Of a stretch of DNA of 34,140 nt, positions 32,556 through 34,140 are shown in pieces. Origin of the DNA: Mycolicibacterium porcinum. Lineage in GTDB: Bacteria; Actinomycetota; Actinomycetes; Mycobacteriales; Mycobacteriaceae. A program made the position numbers and the translations under genes. The first letter of the stretch is position 1, and the number at the start of each line of letters is the position of its first letter. The notes below the pieces were generated by a model. It was not told where the DNA came from. It worked only from the letters and a program-made list of their open reading frames with translations, and ran no database searches. The DNA lies in assembly GCA_001942045.1 (NCBI GenBank), contig MSTD01000027.1, forward strand, positions 47,091 through 81,230, given 5' to 3'.

Positions 32556-32773
32556 TCCGGGGCCTGAACACAGACCGGTGCCCTCCCGGACGTGCGCACC
32601 GGCGACCGGCGCGGAAGATGCCGACGCAGAAGCGTGCGACGCCCCAGCCGTGGAAGGCGCTGCGGCCCTCACGCCCGCGTCCTCGGCCTCGCCCCGGTCC
32701 GGCTTGTCTACCAACCGGGTGCGGTGTAGGGAGGACGAAGAAACCCCTCGACTGCGTCGGGAGAATCGACGTC

Positions 32774-33985
32774 ATGACCGCGCACCACCACGTCGCCGAC
32801 CGCAAGTTGGTGAACTTCGCCAGCCACATCGACGACAACACCATCGAGCAGGCGAAGCAGACCGCTTCGATGCCGTTCGTGCATCCCCATGTCGCGTTGA
32901 TGCCAGATGCCCACAGCGGCAAGGGATCAGCCGTCGGCACGGTGATCCCGACGATCGACGCGGTGATCCCGGCAGCGGTCGGCGTCGACATCGGGTGCGG
33001 AATGATCGCTGCCCGTACGGAATTCACCGCCGCCGACCTTGAGGGCCGTGACCTGGCGGCGCTTCGTACCGCGATCGAGGCGACGATTCCGCTGTCGCCG
33101 GGCAACTACAACGACACCCTGGCCCGGTTCCAGTTCACCCAGGGTCGCATCGCGGACCTCGAGCACCTGGCCAGGGACGGCGGGATCGACCTCTCGCACT
33201 CGCCCAAGTGGCGCGAGCAGCTCGGCTCCCTCGGCGGCGGCAACCACTTCATCGAGCTGTGCCTGGATCAGGCGGATCGGGTATGGCTGTTCCTGCATTC
33301 GGGTTCTCGCGGAGTGGGGAACAAGATCGCCCAGAAGCACATCAAGATCGCGCAGAAGCTCATGAAGCGGTGGTGGATCGACCTGCCCAACCCGGACCTG
33401 GCCTACCTGCCCCAGGGCACCCCGGAGTTCACCGAGTATCTGCGGGAACTCAACTGGGCGCAGCGATTCGCATTCGAGAACCGCGCCGAGATGATGGACC
33501 GCTACATGTCGGTCTTCGCCGATTGGATGGGCTATGCCGACGCGGCCCGGCCACATACCGCCGGCGACTTCGAGGTCGAGCGCGTGAACACTCACCACAA
33601 CTACACCCGCAAGGAACACCACGGTGGCCGGGATGTGTGGTTGACGCGCAAGGGGGCAATCGACGCGCACCGGGGCGTCGTGGGGCTGATCCCCGGCAGC
33701 ATGGGAACTCGGTCATATGTGGTGCGCGGCAAGGGCAACCCTGCCGGGTTGTGCTCAGCTCCGCACGGCGCCGGCCGCCGGTTCTCCCGCAACGAGGCAC
33801 GTCGTCGGTTCACCGCCGACGATCTCGCGCAGCGAATGCGGGGTATCGAGTACCGCCACGGCGCGGAGTGGATCGACGAGATTCCCGACGCGTACAAGGA
33901 CATCGACGAGGTGATGGCAGACGCCGCGAGCCTCGTCGAGATCGAGCATGAGCTGCGTCAGGTCATGAACGTGAAGGGCACGTAG
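32774..33985 (+). CDS. rtcB: RtcB-family RNA ligase
   Basis: 403 aa from the ATG at 32774 (MTAHHHVADRK); the same frame is open back through the tRNA but that is not coding. A GGGAG lies 10 nt upstream. Motifs in order: MPDAHSGKGSAVGTVIPT (from 43), GVDIGCGM with the metal ligand C75, GGGNHFIE (H158), HSGSRG, and the catalytic guanylylated His H331 in APHGAGRRFSR. RtcB joins RNA 3'-phosphate or 2',3'-cyclic phosphate ends to 5'-OH ends using GTP and Mn2+, for tRNA and rRNA repair. All key residues are present, so it should be active. It lies next to tRNA-Tyr, but the tRNA terminator separates the two transcripts. Confidence 0.92.
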   Translation: MTAHHHVADRKLVNFASHIDDNTIEQAKQTASMPFVHPHVALMPDAHSGKGSAVGTVIPTIDAVIPAAVGVDIGCGMIAARTEFTAADLEGRDLAALRTAIEATIPLSPGNYNDTLARFQFTQGRIADLEHLARDGGIDLSHSPKWREQLGSLGGGNHFIELCLDQADRVWLFLHSGSRGVGNKIAQKHIKIAQKLMKRWWIDLPNPDLAYLPQGTPEFTEYLRELNWAQRFAFENRAEMMDRYMSVFADWMGYADAARPHTAGDFEVERVNTHHNYTRKEHHGGRDVWLTRKGAIDAHRGVVGLIPGSMGTRSYVVRGKGNPAGLCSAPHGAGRRFSRNEARRRFTADDLAQRMRGIEYRHGAEWIDEIPDAYKDIDEVMADAASLVEIEHELRQVMNVKGT

Positions 33986-34000
33986 GTCCTGGCCGCTTGG

Positions 34001-34140
34001 TCAGGACTTCCGTCCGGCGACCAGATACACCACGGGCAGTACACCTGAGGTGGTCAGCAGCCCGAGTGCGCTGCCCCACAACCATTTCGGTCCGTTGATC
34101 CGGTTCGGCTCGCGCCCGGCGAGATCGCGCAGCGCCCAGG
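34001..34140 (-). CDS. PLDc_N-like small membrane protein, partial (C-terminus only)
   Basis: The last 45 residues and stop of a minus-strand gene whose start is beyond the window: WALRDLAGREPNRINGPKWLWG, then a hydrophobic helix and VVYLVAGRKS. The pattern (WAL-DL, then GPKWLW, helix, YL-GR at the end) resembles the phospholipase D nuclease N-terminal (PLDc_N) membrane domain found in short actinobacterial proteins. Convergent with rtcB, with 15 bp between the stops. Confidence 0.6.
   Translation of the reverse strand, partial: WALRDLAGREPNRINGPKWLWGSALGLLTTSGVLPVVYLVAGRKS

Noticed and set aside
32351..32773. In-frame upstream extension of rtcB through the tRNA-Tyr gene
   Set aside because: It would translate the tRNA and its terminator; RtcB family proteins start near MTAHHHVADRK.

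Overview
The window is high-GC actinobacterial DNA, most likely from a rapidly growing mycobacterium (Mycolicibacterium-type). The evidence is two mce/yrbE lipid-import operons, a menJ-grcC1-htpX-gpsA-yajQ backbone with the gene order and protein lengths of the M. tuberculosis Rv0561c-Rv0566c neighbourhood, a TrcR/TrcS-type two-component pair, a SulP-carbonic anhydrase fusion, and many genes that look leaderless. These family and synteny assignments come from reading the translations; no database search was run.

Layout. (1) 1-2935, minus strand: the 5' part of an mce operon (yrbEA, yrbEB, and mceA cut by the window edge). (2) 3263-5529: a CobW-type metallochaperone GTPase, a PpnP-like nucleoside phosphorylase, a small HTH protein, and a divergent TspO protein. 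The HTH-tspO gap carries two long palindromes. (3) 5522-8721: menJ (menaquinone tail reductase) divergent from grcC1 (polyprenyl diphosphate synthase), then htpX. (4) 8950-14893: an accessory block with the SulP-carbonic anhydrase, trcR-trcS, and two small secreted proteins. (5) 14933-15958: gpsA on the minus strand. (6) 16645-27165: a complete mce operon (yrbEA, yrbEB, mceA-mceF, one mce-associated membrane protein, one MPT64-like exported protein), with mostly overlapping or abutting genes. (7) 27278-31327: a four-gene operon of an SsuABC-type ABC importer plus an FMN-dependent monooxygenase, probably for organosulfur or a similar nutrient. (8) 31412-34140: yajQ, tRNA-Tyr(GTA) with a clear terminator, rtcB, and the 3' end of a PLDc_N-like membrane protein.

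How the parts work together: the two mce systems are predicted multisubunit lipid/sterol importers of the cell envelope, and MenJ and GrcC1 act on the isoprenoid tail of the respiratory quinone. GpsA makes glycerol-3-phosphate for phospholipids. HtpX handles membrane-protein quality control. The ABC-monooxygenase operon imports and oxidatively breaks down a small substrate.

The most notable non-coding signals are: (a) an 18-bp motif with a palindromic core placed about 130 bp upstream of BOTH mce operons (17/18 identical); (b) a family of three TCGTCAAA-n3-TTTGACGA inverted repeats, two of them in the HTH/tspO divergent promoter region; (c) a 52-bp repeat duplicated 422 bp apart between yajQ and tRNA-Tyr; (d) seven genes whose start lies 6-7 nt after a -10-like hexamer, mostly without a Shine-Dalgarno; (e) direct repeats upstream and downstream of trcRS.
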